From: Coprinus comatus
Lineage: Eukaryota; Basidiomycota; Agaricomycetes; Agaricales; Agaricaceae
DNA length: 64,000 nt
Assembly (NCBI GenBank): GCA_034638255.1
Contig: JAWPGT010000001.1
Location: forward strand, 558,001 to 622,000
Reading direction: 5' to 3'
In this document: one piece after another, positions 1 through 12,841 of the stretch
How the letters are laid out: each line of letters starts with the position of its first letter
Position numbering within the stretch: the stretch's first letter is position 1
Translations under genes and position numbers: made by a program
Notes under the pieces: model-generated
What the model saw: only the letters and a program-made list of their open reading frames with translations
Databases searched by the model: none
What the model was told of the DNA's origin: nothing

Positions 1-961
1 ACAAAATACTGTGCTAGAAAGCATTCTAAACGCTATAGAGTGGTGCCGGATTGTTGGAATTCCCAGGTTGACTGTTTATGAGGAGCATGGTGACTATATG
101 TTCTAGTTGCAGTAGTGTAGTATATGAGACTTATCAAAATGTAGGCCTAATAAAATCTGTGGAACCACGGATCCGAGAAGCAATTCTCTACAATGAAACT
201 GAATACTTATCTACTGGTGGTGACAATGAATATCGACCTCTTACGCCACCTCCATCGGATTACTCGGAGTCGCGACCACTTTCCCCATGCCGAGGCGGTC
301 ATGATATTACAAATGTTACTCTCTTGAAGTCACGAAACACCACTAAAATCAAAAAAGGTATGGTATTAACTCTATTGTGCTTGCCCACTCAAAAACTTAT
401 TATTATACAAAAGACCCAATTAGATCACCTATAACGATTTGCCTTCTCTCTGCTGATTCCTCAAAAGTCGCAATTGCAAAAGCTGCTCGCTCATTGTACC
501 TGGCATACAAACGAAAGCCAGTAAAAGGACAACGCAAGAAAACTCTATCACCGTGGATATTGCTACTCTTGACCCTCTGTTAGAAGGTAAAATGTACAGT
601 TATTAGAACGCATTTTGACTCAAACTAAACGATTTGTAGATGATAATAATCTGTCATCGCCGGATTTTATGATTGTTCATCCTATCAATCCTCTACAGTA
701 CAACCGGACTCCTCTTGAGCTTCATAATTTCCCTCCTTGGCACATTCGTCTCACAGAGATATAGTATGTACGTCACCAACATCAAACCTCGCGGACCACT
801 AACTTGAAGTATTAAGTCAAAGCAAGGATAATGCTCAATCCCGAAAGGCTTGGCTTAACAGCCGATTGACTTATACCCCGAACCCAACGCCATTGGACGA
901 AGTCAATTTTAGATGTGCATTGGATGAATTTGCAGCGGCGGAAATGCGTTTCGGGAAATAA
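1..961 (+). CDS. NUS1: NUS1-like dehydrodolichyl diphosphate synthase subunit (3' part)
   Basis: The 5' end lies outside the window. NUS1 is the non-catalytic cis-prenyltransferase partner that activates the catalytic subunit making dolichol precursors at the ER. The sequence reads WCRIVGIPRLTVYEEHG in exon 1, then a linker with LTPPPSDYSESRPLSP. Next come the beta-sheet core ITICLLSADSSKVAIAKAARSL, the motif SPDFMIVHPINPLQYNR and PPWHIRLTEIY. The C-terminus is DEFAAAEMRFGK, matching the NUS1 ending that carries the RxG motif needed for cis-prenyltransferase activity. Proposed introns are 90-120 (31 nt), about 357-421, 496-527 (32 nt), 587-642 and 764-816; the last two have good branch sites (ACTAAAC, ACTAACT). 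The stop is TAA 959-961. Without the two very short introns the frame would be broken, so they are inferred from family continuity. The identity is secure; the exact splice sites are less so. Confidence 0.85.
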
Positions 962-1368
962 CCAATGTCCACAGTGACGTGGTCAAGTTCTTGCTACTGA
1001 TCAACCTGTATGGCAGTAAGGCACCTTTTCTGTCATTTCACGAATTCCCAAAGGGAATATTCAGTCGCGCTCGTAGCGCATTTCTGCGGCATCTATCTTG
1101 ATCCTGATCCCTCTTTCTCAATATGGGTGATTGAGCCTTGACTGCAAACCATCAGTTTGTTGTCTTCTTGATTAATTTAATGTTTGAGCGGCAAATAACC
1201 CCACATCCGAATCAGAAGGAGTTTTGTTCATCTTCGGCATTCTTAGCCTCCGATATCCTATGACGGACGTGAAACAGAGAGTTTGATATTTAAGGGACAC
1301 CCTCGAGTTGTGCTGAGACCCCATCTTGACCCTATTAGCAACCCACGCGAACAGTCTCCTTCTCACAC
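962..1368. other. intergenic region NUS1 / DUF2235 gene
   Basis: About 400 bp between two same-strand genes. It should hold the NUS1 3'UTR and the promoter of the downstream hydrolase gene. I see no convincing ORF, repeat or RNA gene. The 64-codon minus-strand frame here has no recognisable features. Confidence 0.5.
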
Positions 1369-3835
1369 ATGTCGGAATTAAAGCCTTCTACAGGTTCTCT
1401 GCATAGACATGGCAGCTCTAGTTCACGGTTACCACAACGAATTTCAACCGACCCCACAAATCACCACACCGCAGATATCTTGCGGCCTCATGTGAAAAAG
1501 AGGATTATTGTATGTTGTGATGGGTGAGTATTGGTTCAGTAACCTTCCCCTTGACTGCAAAAGCTCAAGTATTCTCCCAAAGGACGTGGCAAGATGGGCT
1601 TTCCTCACATTACACCAAATACACTAACGTGTTGGTTAGTTTAACCGTTAAATCTTTGCTTGATTTTTGCCAATCTAGTACAGCGTCTTGCCCGTGCTGT
1701 GAGTTACGAAGACCAACGAAAAGACTCACGCGGTCCATGTGATATCTCCGATGGGATTGTTACTGATAAGTCACCAATTCAACAAATTATTTTCTACCAA
1801 TCAGGTATTGGAACAGAAGATAATATTTGGTCTGAGTATGTTGACGGTATGTGACGGTTAAAAAGCCGCATATGCAGAAGAACTAAATTACACTTGATCC
1901 TCCACAAAGGTGCTACTGGTGCTTCTTTGGGTAAGATCTCGTTCAGAATTTCTTCCGCTTGTCCTTCTAATCGTTTTATCACCTCAGCGGAGAAGGTTGA
2001 GGAGGCTTACGGTTTTATTGCTCAGTATGTATCACTCTCTGCAAGACCTAGGAGTATTACTGATTGACTATTCATAGTAACTACTGTCCTGGGGATGAGG
2101 TAAGGAATTCCTGTTCACAATAGCTGTTCCTAAGCTCAAACGGCGGTGCAGTTATTCCTTTTTGGTTTCTCTAGGGTATGGATCCATCTTCATCGCATCA
2201 TATTGTTATTGAAATAATCCGTGATACATCAGGGTGCATACACTGCTCGAATGGTGGCTATGCTGATCGTACGTCCCTGCATCACATAGCAACCACAAAG
2301 TCGAAGTAGTAATGATGATGTCATCAACTTTGTAATTTAGGGAGAGATCGGGGTCTTGGATCGAGCAACCATGAATGACTTCGCTACCATATTTATGAAT
2401 TTTCAAGAACGAGGAGTATCGAAAGATAAACAAGGTATAAAAATTCCCCTTTGATAACAATAAATACTGATTTTTGCCACACAGCACAAGAAGCTGTTGA
2501 GCAGAAACTTGCACCATGGCTCAGCGCCAGCGCTATAGGAAGACAACGGGTTGATATTGATGGGGATGGTTTCACTATCAAGTAAACATCCATCTTGTAT
2601 TATGGGCACACATTATACTGACCCACGCATTTTTGAAGATGCCTCGGTGTCTGGGATACTGTTGGCGCTTTAGGTCTTCCAGATCTCTTGGCAAAAAATC
2701 CAAAAAATCAGCTTTTTGGTCTCAAAGATCCAGGTGTCCTTGGTTCGCATATACAGTATACTTTTCAAGCTCTGGCCATTGATGAGAAACGAAAGGATTT
2801 TGTGGGTGAAGTACTTTTAAGACCTTAACTTATTTCTGACATCCCCAACAGAACTGTAATGTATTTACTCAGACTGAGAAAGGTCTCCAGAAGGGGCAAA
2901 TCCTGAAACAGGTGAATTCTACCATTACATTGCACTACTACTACTTATAACTCAAGCATGTTTATGGCCACGTAGTGTTGGTTTGAAGGCAAGTGTTTTC
3001 CAGAACAGAGGTTAACAAATGTAAAAATGCTTGAACTTCTTGTTAGGTTGTCACACAGATGTAAGTTCAAGTCTTAACCAATTCACTTAATTTACATGGT
3101 TACTAAACCCTGTCTCAGATAGGAGGTGGTTATGAAACCCATGATCTTGCTGATATTACATTGTTCTGGATGGCGGTAAGGATGATAATATACATCACAT
3201 AAACCACTTTACTCAATATTAGGGGCCTTACAGGCAAACATTGAATCAATGTTGGCTTTGGATTTGAAATATCTTGAAAGTTTTATGAAACCTGTCGCCA
3301 AGTGGGGCAAGCAGAAGGCCCACGAGTAAGCACATTTCTTCCCCTTAGTATTTTGCCTTCCTTGGCTCATTCCAGTTCTAGTTCCTACAAAGGTATTTTC
3401 CTCCTTGCACCCACCGTTGTCCGGACATTACCCAGGGAAGAAAACGAGAAAACACGCGAACAAATCCACCCTTCTGTCGACGTGTCCTTGTATCCCGAAC
3501 TACAAACTGCGATCGAGAAAAACGGAAACCTTCTCTGGAAGCTATTGCCTCTTGAAGAGCAATTTCAGAGGCTATGGGGTGATTGTTACGACCCTGAAGC
3601 ATCTTATGTGAAAGAATATGAGGAGAAGGTGTTGAAGGACGTGAAAAAGAAAAATGTAGACTCAGGAGTTGGGAGTATTGCGTCACGATTCAATCAGTTA
3701 TTCAAGCGTACTAGTATTCGAAAAAATACTAGTTCTAAATCTGAGAGAAGAAGGTCAATTTATGAACGGGCCGCTGTGGATGTCGCGGCCACCAAAATCG
3801 GTTTACCCGTTACCGAAAAACGTATTTTACTATAA
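1369..3835 (+). CDS. DUF2235 alpha/beta-hydrolase domain protein
   Basis: This belongs to the DUF2235 (T6SS phospholipase Tle1-like) family, predicted serine hydrolases that are abundant in fungi. The start ATG at 1369 begins MSELKPSTGSLHRHG. Joined exons give RIIVCCDGTWQDGL, TNVLRLARAVS, GIGTEDNIWSEYVDG, GATGASLG, KVEEAYGFIAQNYCPGDE, the nucleophile elbow LFGFSRGAYTARM (Ser in GFSRG), GVLDRATMNDFATIF, CLGVWDTVGALGLP, IQYTFQALAIDEKRKDF and GCHTDIGGGYETHDLADITL. The late HTDIGGGY motif contains the Asp-rich C-terminal signature of the family. At least ten short introns interrupt it. The last exon (about 3390-3835) is a charged, lysine-rich C-terminal tail with no domain I recognise. Whether it is a phospholipase is not known from sequence; the domain assignment is firm. 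Confidence 0.88.
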
Positions 3836-4056
3836 TAACACAGATATTATAACCTATTTAATAATTTATCATTTTCACATACTCCCGCTTTCTTGTTGTA
3901 AGATGCTGTGTGAACAAGGTCAATGATGGTGATCTGATGGTGACCAAATGAAGAACATGTGCTCTCTTGTGCTTCAATGCCTTAGTGACATCACCGGCAT
4001 CGGCCAATAACTTGACTTCATTCTCTGATATCTGACATGTCAATGCGTCTCAGCTC

Positions 4057-7000
4057 ATGTCGACATTAGTGAAGGACCTGGCACGGTTGTACGAGTCCTC
4101 CCCTGGCGGATCGCCTTCCACCAACAATGAAGCACCTAGTACATCTGTTGATACTCTTGTCAATGATGCGGGTCATACTCGAGCTCGGTTTCTGAATCAC
4201 ACTAGGGGAAACGATGGGCATAACAGCTACAAGATAACTCAGCGAACTGCACGTCCATCCTCACCTCTTACCCCGGACTCAAATGTCGTAGAGTTCAAGG
4301 ATCTGTCAAGTTCGAAGTCTGCCCCACGTGCAGCGCCCCTTTCAAATGATGTACCTTCAACCACAGATATTAGTTGGTCGCGAATACGTTTTGCTCGATC
4401 CGCTAAATTAGACTCTGTCAATAACGAGGACGAGGAAATATTATTAGCGCATACGTATCCTCCTCACTCTCATGCATCGCTCAGCGAAGCACACATCCCT
4501 ATTCCAGCAACCACCCTTTTTGCTAGAAAAGCGGCCCCCCTTCACTTGCCACATCTTGACAACTATCTTGCCAACCTACCTAAAGCACCTTTTCTCCTTA
4601 CTACCAATCAACCTAGGACGAAAGTGGCCATGTTCAAACCATTAGATCAGCTTGAGAAACTGGGGAAATCACTTGACGACCTAGAGTCAAATGGGACTGC
4701 TACACCGTTCTGGCGCAATAGAAAGACATTACTTGGCTCAGCGATTAATGCTTTGATTGGCACCTTGGTAAGTGTTGCTTCTTTTGCTTCTGGTGCATAC
4801 AGCCAATTGTTCTCTCTGTTGAACAGGGATCCAGTGTTCTCGCTCCATTCTACAGCTTACAAGGTGTAATAAATACCGTTCAAATATTCGCCTTATTGCT
4901 GAGTACAATCAGTTAAGTCAATTGATTTTATATTGAGAATAGCACTCAAGGATGCCTCTATAGTTCCGGCGAGTGGACGAAATATTGAAGATAAATGGAG
5001 GAAGGTCTTTCTCGGGACAATGTGCGTAGAACCGGTGTGATCAACTCAAGTTATTAATTTGCTCTTAGTCCGAATGTCCTAGCACTCAATTTCGCATCCG
5101 TTCTCACACAATCGTTGCTTTTTCTCATTTTGTTCATGATTATTGCTGCGGGACTTCTGGTTTACTTTTACCGTGCCACTATACGGTGTGACCGGTATAA
5201 CACTATCGAAGGTTTGCAACAAACAGAAGCAGAAGGCAGTCGTTGGGGGCTCGTTATAGTAACCTTCATCCTCACAGTGATTTATCTCCCCATGAGCACA
5301 ATGGCGGTCCATGTTTTAGTTTGGTCACAAGATCTCTGGGCCGTTCCGAGTCCTTACCATAATACTACCCTCGACTTATCAAGCCTTCCACCTCTTGGGC
5401 CCGCCAATGAGTACAGAGATCCTTTGGATTTCTGTTGGACCACTACGATGAAGCGGAACGAAATCAATTATTCCCCAGTCATCATTATCTTGTCTATTGC
5501 AATTATTTCTAGCGTGAGTCTGAGAAAATCTGAAAACAATGCCACTGAGCACTGTTATTATATTATAGTTGACAATTTGGTATCCCATTGCATTACGCCG
5601 TGTCATTAAACAATCGGTACCGAAAGTAGATGCATATACTGAACTAGGACGCCCCAGGAGATCTTGGGGTTTGGATAGTGAATATCAACGCTTGTTATCA
5701 CGGGATAAAAACCCATTTGCATTTCTTTACGGTGGTACGTTATCATTGCCCACGCAGCGATTCGAGGATACCTGATACCCGATGACCGTGTAACAGCCTT
5801 CCGCCGTGGATGGGGAACATATGAATCAACATACCTTTTTGCAAAGCTCAGCACTCTCGTGATTATTGCAGTCATCGATTCCGACAATTGTCTTTTTCGC
5901 AAGCATTCTTCGACCATAATATCTCTTATCCGCCAAATTCTTTTGCTTATATCCACCATTGCATTCTTCGCTGCTCAATGTATATTTGCTCCTTTCTTGG
6001 ACCCCGTGAACAATGCCAGTGAATGGACTTCAAGGCTTAATTATGTAACAACGTCCACTACTGCCCTGCTAATTGTCTTGAATGTCCCAGGGAGGGATAC
6101 AATCGATACCTATGTATTATACAGGTGTGTGCTTTTGGTAACAATACTCTGATGGCAGCTAAATCTCGTGTTGCAGTATTTATATTATAACCTATGGCCT
6201 CAGCTTCTGTGAGTATTTGGGCCCTTTGAGAGCAAACCTAATCTGAGTCCTGACTATTCAGATTTCTCCGCGATTAACACTGGTATCTTGCAACGATTGG
6301 TTAAAAGTGAGCCGAGATTTGTGTTGGCATATACGACCTTGCTTATTATTGATAGGAATAATGCGTCGTATTGATTTTAGTAAGATTATCCTTTCTCTGT
6401 AATTAGTGCTTTGACCGACTGTCCCATGTAGGCATTGACATTTTTTCTCCTCGGTATGCTTGCCTTCATGTGTTTCTTTATCATACGTAACAAACATACG
6501 TAGATTGGACACATCCGTTCACCTCAAGCGCCGAATTTGGCAAGAAACTATTTCAACACTGATATTTACTAGTGCCGATACATGCATACCTAAAAGCCAA
6601 CCTATGGCTTATGCGCAAGCTCGAGACTCTGACTATCCCCCATACCTGTTGAATTTTGTTGGATCACCCGGAGAGCGACACGCGGAAAATATTAAGGTAC
6701 ATTGCATTATTTATACATAGATTAATAGACTCAACTTGGTATCCGTTAGATTTTACGTGAAGTCGGAACCTCAGTATATACTAAAGCGGTCGCACTGTTG
6801 ACAGGTCCTGACAATAAGTGGTATCGACAGCTTGAGAATGAAATACAATGCCACCATATTGGGCCCGATTCGTACTGGAAATATCCCGAGGAACACAGCT
6901 TAAACAAGTGTACCAACTTTTTTGGAAATGCCTGGTGGATTCCGTTTCCACCAACATTGGTATGTCTGAGCCCGGGAACTGAGTGAACGTGCCTCACTTT

Positions 7001-8483
7001 AAATAGGTCATACGTTACGACGATGATCGAATCGCCGTACTACAAGATGCATCTGACTTTGCTACATATGTTACACAAAATACAGATCCAGAGGTCCAGA
7101 AACGGAGACATATTCGTGTGTGTTTGAGAGCGTTGGAGAATCAACGAGTGATTTGGCCCTATAATCACGTCATGGTTAGTCAGTGTTGGCTTATACTTTT
7201 CACTTTTGCAACCTTACACTGATCTGGCAGCCCGTTGGCCAACAATCCTTTTCATTTTGTAGGAGGCATTACAGTGCGCATATATCAAAATATTTTCGTT
7301 ATTGCGTGCTCCGCATCAAGCGCAAAGGGAAACTGTGCTGGCAAGGTCTGCCCATTGGCAGTGGTTTTGAATTGGAATTGGAATATGATAAAGGCGTTAA
7401 GGTTTCTGGAGAAGTGATTGGACTTACAGAGGACTTCGAGCTCACACCGCCTTTGGCCCGTTTTTTGCAAATGAATCAAGATCAAATTCACTTACGCTCA
7501 CAAGCCATAGAAGAAAAGATATTCAATTACAGAAGTTTCCATCGCAAAGAGTGTCGATGGAAGGAACATGTGCTGTCGCATCGCTTTCATATTCATGTCT
7601 ACAATCAACCTCGTCGGGATCCCAATGATCTTTTACAAAGCACCATCACGTTTGAACAGGACCCGCGTGTCCTTAAATTGATGCAAGATAACGATGCTGT
7701 ATTTGAACAAGCTTATTCCCGATATCAGAATGTTGCCCAGAACGAAGTCACTGCCTGGTGGTATATTTTCTGGGTACAATATATTTTTACATGACCTTTT
7801 CGTGTTGCATTCTGATGCATTTTTCTAGGATGATTTCTGGAGAAGGAACCATGACACCATCTCGCCTCTATCCACATATGCAACTGATTTCAACCCCTAT
7901 TACCCCTCCTCTATTGCATACTCACCCATATCGCGCCCAGCACTTGAGAGCTTCCTTGCTCAGAGGGGCCTCTTCAATAGCGTTGCCAGAAGGAATGACT
8001 GGTTCCATCATGGTCTCCTGAATAAAATCTACCTCCGTCTGAACGAATCAGCTTTTGTGAATACGTCCGGAAAGGTGAGCACTCAGTCGATAAACATGCC
8101 TGATATTCGGTCTCAATATAATTTAGTCGATTATGTTTCATCTAGGACATGGTGCAGAGGAGATGAATATGACCGAGGTTGATGTTGCGACCCATGCAGG
8201 TTCATCAGCGCTTGGGACAGGTGGTGGCACAGACCATGATATTTCCTGGATTAGGACCAGACCAGCATATCAATGGGAGGGTGTATTGAGCGATCCGATG
8301 CGAAAAGATGGTCAGAAGAAGTGGCTGTCTAAACTTGGCACTTGGTTGGGGTTAACCCCTGTTTGGAGGGGCAGTGATAGCACCAGTGGCTTAGCGGTTG
8401 ATGTAGCTCTGGATGACAGAGGTAGATATGTCCTTCCCGGCAATGAGTCAGAGAGCCAGAGAGGAAATAAATTTATACCTTGA
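4057..8483 (+). CDS. large multi-pass membrane protein, function unknown
   Basis: I do not recognise a characterised family. The first exon (ATG 4057, 270 codons) encodes a soluble Ser/Pro-rich N-terminus ending in a hydrophobic helix (LLGSAINALIGTLVSVASFASGAYS). Later exons give several more membrane segments: around 5115-5170 (LLFLILFMIIAAGLLVYFY), 5250-5300 (GLVIVTFILTVIYLPMS), 5480-5515 (VIIILSIAIIS), 5850-6000 (KLSTLVIIAVI, LLLISTIAFFAAQCIFAPF) and 6050-6180. The C-terminal third (about 6670-8483) is soluble and rich in Trp, Tyr and His. Examples are NKWYRQLENEIQCHHIGPDSYW, cut to NKWYRQLENE here for brevity, and FFGNAWWIPFPPTL. It also has VIWPYNHVMP, an acidic stretch ELELEYDKGVKVSGEV and FHHGLLNKIYLRLNES. 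It is interrupted by roughly a dozen introns. The architecture of long tail, TM cluster and large C-terminal domain suggests a transporter- or sensor-like integral membrane protein, but that is only inference. Confidence 0.75.
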
Positions 8484-8634
8484 TTTATGTATTTATACCC
8501 GTAAAATTGTCGAGATAGGGGCTAGTCTATAATTATTAGTATTTGGCAAAAGCGTGATGTGTAAATTCAAGATCTGCGAGATCTGAATGAGACAATTTAG
8601 ACATATACCATCGGGTCTACCCATTAATCCAAAA

Positions 8635-10086
8635 ATGCCTCGCCGTCCACGCCCTGCTCATCGTGCAGCTCCGAAGCGGGAAAATTCAAATGTGATAAGT
8701 TCAACAACTAGGACAAAAATTTCCAAGAAGTCTGACTCTGACAATGAGGAATTTGGAGGAGGTCGAGATAGCGATGCTGTTGAAGAACTTGGTAGAGAGG
8801 ACGACTATTCTGATGAGTCAGGGGATGAGAGTATAGATGAAGATGCAGATGTGCCACGTGTAGTGCAATGGGTTGACGAAGATGAATTAGAGGAAAGAAC
8901 AGAAGAAACGGAGGACGAGGAAGAGGAAGAGGAAGAAGATAAAAATGACAAGGAAACTGGTTCATCACAGCTGGTACTTCAGAATTATGATTATACTAAG
9001 TAGGCAAATGACTGACCCAGCTATTCCTGCAGAAAAAGCTACAGAAAGGTTAGTCCAACAGTCGGAATATTGGGGTCATGTCAAACTTGAAGAAATCTAG
9101 ACTTTTCGAATCTCCCGTTTGGAGCATTGCGGAAAGCGCAATCGGTGTTAGGATATGCAGAAGCTGTTACAGATTCTGAGGAGGAAGGCGGAAGCGATGC
9201 TGGTTCTGATGCTGAGGGCCCAGAAGATCATTCAAGTAAACAAAAGGAGCGAGTAGAATGGAGCACGAAACCACGGACTGATATTGCTAAACGAGCGAAC
9301 AAACATGCGTATGTATCATTGATTCCATCATGTATAGCTATGTTCATCGATTTTTAGTCCAACAGAAGTCACATCAAAACGACCGGTGGGTAGGCTACGA
9401 CAGGTAGTGGAGGTGAAAAAACAAGTAAGTAACTTGATTAGTACGGGTGAAACTATATTGACAGATTTAGGAATCGCGAGACCCAAGATTCCTCGCTGTT
9501 ACTGGCGAGTTCCGGGAAGAAAAATTCCAACAAAATTATGGGTTCCTTACTGATACTCATAAAAATGAGCTAAAAACGCTACGCGAAAGTCTTAAGCGTG
9601 CCAGGAAATTGCTGCAAAATGCTCCTCGGCATCTACGGGATGAATACGAACAGGAAGTAGAACGTCTCGAGCAGGCAGTAAAGAGGGCAGAAAGTATTGT
9701 AAATAAGGACCGCATGGAAAGCATACGGATGGAGGCACTCCACAAGGCCTCGAAAGAAGAAAAAGAGAAACGAAAGCTTGGAAAGGGAAGCTGGTACCTC
9801 AAGGAGTGTAAGTGTTCTTTCAATAGCTGGGTACCAATGTTCATGTTGATGGAAATGAAATGCAGCCGAGAAACGAGAGCTGATTACCCGGGCCAAGTAC
9901 GAGACACTCGCTGCGGAAGGAGGCCAACGTGCTGTGAAAAAAGCGATTGAGAAACGGCAGAAAAAGATTGGTCAGAAGGAGAAGAAGTCTCGGCCGTTCC
10001 CCAAGAGTGCGCCGTCTGGAGATGAGTCGCGGAAACGAAGGGCAGGGGACGAGGGCGATGTACGCAAAAGGAGACGTGTAGGGTAG
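8635..10086 (+). CDS. RRP36: rRNA biogenesis protein RRP36
   Basis: RRP36 is a nucleolar component of the 90S/SSU processome needed for early cleavages of pre-rRNA toward 18S rRNA. ATG 8635 ([16 protein letters not shown]) is preferred over the upstream in-frame ATG 8587 because it gives the usual short basic start. The N-terminal half is a long acidic Asp/Glu-rich tract (about 8740-8950 and 9170-9230). The conserved domain follows: [49 protein letters not shown] and [12 protein letters not shown]. Then comes a coiled coil and a basic ending ([21 protein letters not shown]). The stop is TAG 10084-10086. Introns fall near 9002-9120, 9310-9357, 9424-9468 and 9808-9864. It sits 126 bp upstream of the CorA-like gene on the same strand. 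Confidence 0.88.
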
Positions 10087-10211
10087 AAATATATTTAAAT
10101 ATATTATTAGATATTTTGATGGATTAGTTTCCGCCACAACTCTCTCTTGTCTCTGCCCATGACCGTACTCCACGGTGCGCCACACTGCTTCTGCTTTTCT
10201 CTATCCTGGCC

Positions 10212-12712
10212 ATGAGTACAGCGTCCCCCCGTCCTGTCCTCTCCCCATTACAACTACCCAAACATATACACGACCACGCTTCAGACGACAGCGACCTCGA
10301 TGACATATACCGCGGGGAAAGACCACCTTCCCCGTCACTTTCCATCCCTTCAGTCTCTTCAGTCTCTTCATCCTCATCCTCATCATCGTCGTCGTCTTCC
10401 TCCTTTTTGGCAGGAGGAGGTCTAGGGGCTCTTGCTACCATTGTCGAGCATGCCATCTCCAGGTGGGCAAGGAGAAACAGATCGTCCTCCAGCACTTCGT
10501 CGTCTTCGTCATCAAACTCGTCTTCATCATCGTCATCACGATCTTCCATCACACTCTCCAGGCCTTACTTGAACCATCGACGCCGGAATAGGCGAAACAG
10601 TGTCACCAGCTTCCAGACAATGAATTCAGAAAAGGATATAGCTGCTCGTATTACTCGAATGAAAGCCCTTGAAGAATCCAGAAAGATACCCAGAAACTTT
10701 ATTTTATACCTACCACCCTCTTCATTCCAACTCCATACCTCCAGACGTGTTATTAGAGAAATAGAGCTGGATTCAAGGGCCGGGAGGGTCCTGAAGACTG
10801 CATCTCTCCCATTAATTATCAATCAGTTAGACCTCGCTTTAAAGAGAGCCACCAAGGCACGACGTAGGCAAAAATATCGTCATCACCTTCCAGGAATTCC
10901 GGAACAACCAACCCATAAATCATCTATGCATCACGGAGCTTCTCATCCTGATCTCGCGGGATCTTCTTCCACCAGGGGTTTCTCACGAAAGGGGAGGAAG
11001 GGAAAGGAGCGAGAGCAATCGCGTGAACGAAAGCGGCATGTACGTTTTGCCGATGGAGCCACTACAAGCACTCCATCTACGAAAGCGTGGTTTTTGGATG
11101 TAGCTTCTCCTAGTTGGGAAGATCTACGAGCGCTTGGGAAGGTTAGTTTTTACTCATGGTTGTGCCTTCAAAGCTGAACTGAGTAAATAGTTGCTTCACC
11201 TTCATCCACTTACACTAGAGGATATTCTGCAACAGGACCCTCGGGAGAAATTGGACTTATTCCCCAAGTTGGGATACTACTTCATCTCCTTCCGAGCAAT
11301 TGAGACCCGAGAGGCTCGAGAGAAGTCACGACGGGAACTACAAAAAATGAACGAGTATATGGATCCCCTCACAGGTCATGGGGAGGGTGCTGTTGGTGAA
11401 GCAAATGTTTACCTAGTGGTATTTAATGAAGGAATATGTTGTGTGAGTCCTATCCTTGAACAAAGTATCACATCTTACGGGAAACCTAGTTTCATTATAC
11501 AGATGTAGCAGGTATGTGTTGGCATATATTAAGGAATCAAAACAAGCATACTTACACATTAATTAGAACATACAGAGCGAGTTCGCAATCGCCTCAGTCT
11601 TTTTGAGGAGATTACAACTATGTCTTCGGGTTCGTAAATGTTTGTTAATCAATAAGTTGCTATATTTTTTAATTGATTTTTCACCTCAGATTGGATAGCA
11701 CACGGTATTTTGGATTCCATTGTCGATTCTTTCTTTCCCTACCTGGAAGAAATTGAGAGAGAAGTCATGGCGATTGAAACACTTGTGTTTTCACCTATAG
11801 CTGAAGGCGACCCTGCGCTTGCAGTTACAGCTCCCACAGACATCTCGAAAGAAAACTCTCAAGACACTTTAAAGGAAGTAAAACTCGATGAAGGGATCAA
11901 ACTACAGGTCAAAACTTACAGCGAGAAGTCTGAAAGTTTGGATGGAAGCATACGTCCTCGGTTTGCTTCTCCTCAATGGACTTTGCCGCTTTTAATCCGG
12001 CGACTGCGACGCTCCTTTAAAAATCGTACATGTATACAAAACTCTCCTCCTGTGGTCTCAATACCTCCAAGTGCGACTACGCTCACGTTAAGGAGGATGG
12101 CGCGGGTCCGAAGACTTGTCACTTCACTTGGTCGACTCCTTGCAAGTAAATCGGATGTAATCACTCAAATACGAAAACGGCTGCTTAGCGGCAACAGTTC
12201 TGGTCTTGGAAATGGATCTACTAAGGGAGAGGAAGTCGATGTAGCAATCTATATGGGGGACGTACAAGGTATACCTTCCATATCTATTCCTAGCGGTTTT
12301 TCATCTGACAGGGGGCACAGATCATATTATAACTCTACAACACTCTCTCACTCACTACGAACGGATGTTAAGCCAGTCACACCCAACCTATTTATCCCAA
12401 CTGCGAACCACTTTCGCATCAACCAAATCAGGGACGGATAAAGCCCTAATATACCTCACTACTGTATCTATTTCTGTGCTTTCTCTTCAAACAATTACTG
12501 GTACGTGTGTATCTCTACTTGCGCATACAAAGGCGAATGTTCAGCCTATAACAGGGAGCTGCTCTATGAACGTCAATGTTCCCTCTAATGGGCCAGGAGT
12601 CTACAACGTATTTGGAATCGTACTTGCCATTGCGCTTATTGTACTCGCGTTATACCTCTCGCTCGTTCGTTACTGGTGGAAACAGTCTAAACGACGTCGA
12701 GCACTTTTGTAG
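10212..12712 (+). CDS. CorA-type divalent cation (Mg) transporter family protein
   Basis: This is a fungal CorA/ALR/MNR2-like protein, a family that moves Mg2+ across membranes as a pentamer. It has a long N-terminal extension with serine runs (10350-10560) and a basic patch. CorA-domain sequence follows: LHLHPLTLEDILQQDPREKL, FPKLGYYFISFRAIE, VYLVVFNEGICC, DSIVDSFFPYLEEIEREVM, MARVRRLVTSLGRLLASKS and VAIYMGDVQDHIITLQHSL. Two C-terminal TM helices follow: LIYLTTVSISVLSLQTITG and VFGIVLAIALIVLALYLSL, ending in a basic tail. The loop between them reads GSCSMNVNVP after splicing the intron at about 12503-12557, so the family GMN signature is SMN here. Introns are near 11141-11188, 11441-11506, 11516-11570, 11630-11690 and 12270-12324. 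Family membership is firm; transport activity is unproven because of the signature change. Confidence 0.82.
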
Positions 12713-12841
12713 CATATATTAATAATTCATATTCTGAATTCTAGAATATTTATGGCATGGAAATCACCATCATCGCCATTCGTTATAGAGCGTACATATT
12801 GTTACAAGATATCAAAAATATGGGGTATATCCTATCGGACG

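Noticed and set aside
490..600. NUS1 as a pseudogene because of a frame change
   Set aside because: A 32-nt GT..AG segment restores the family sequence, and the conserved C-terminus is intact; kept as a gene with short introns.
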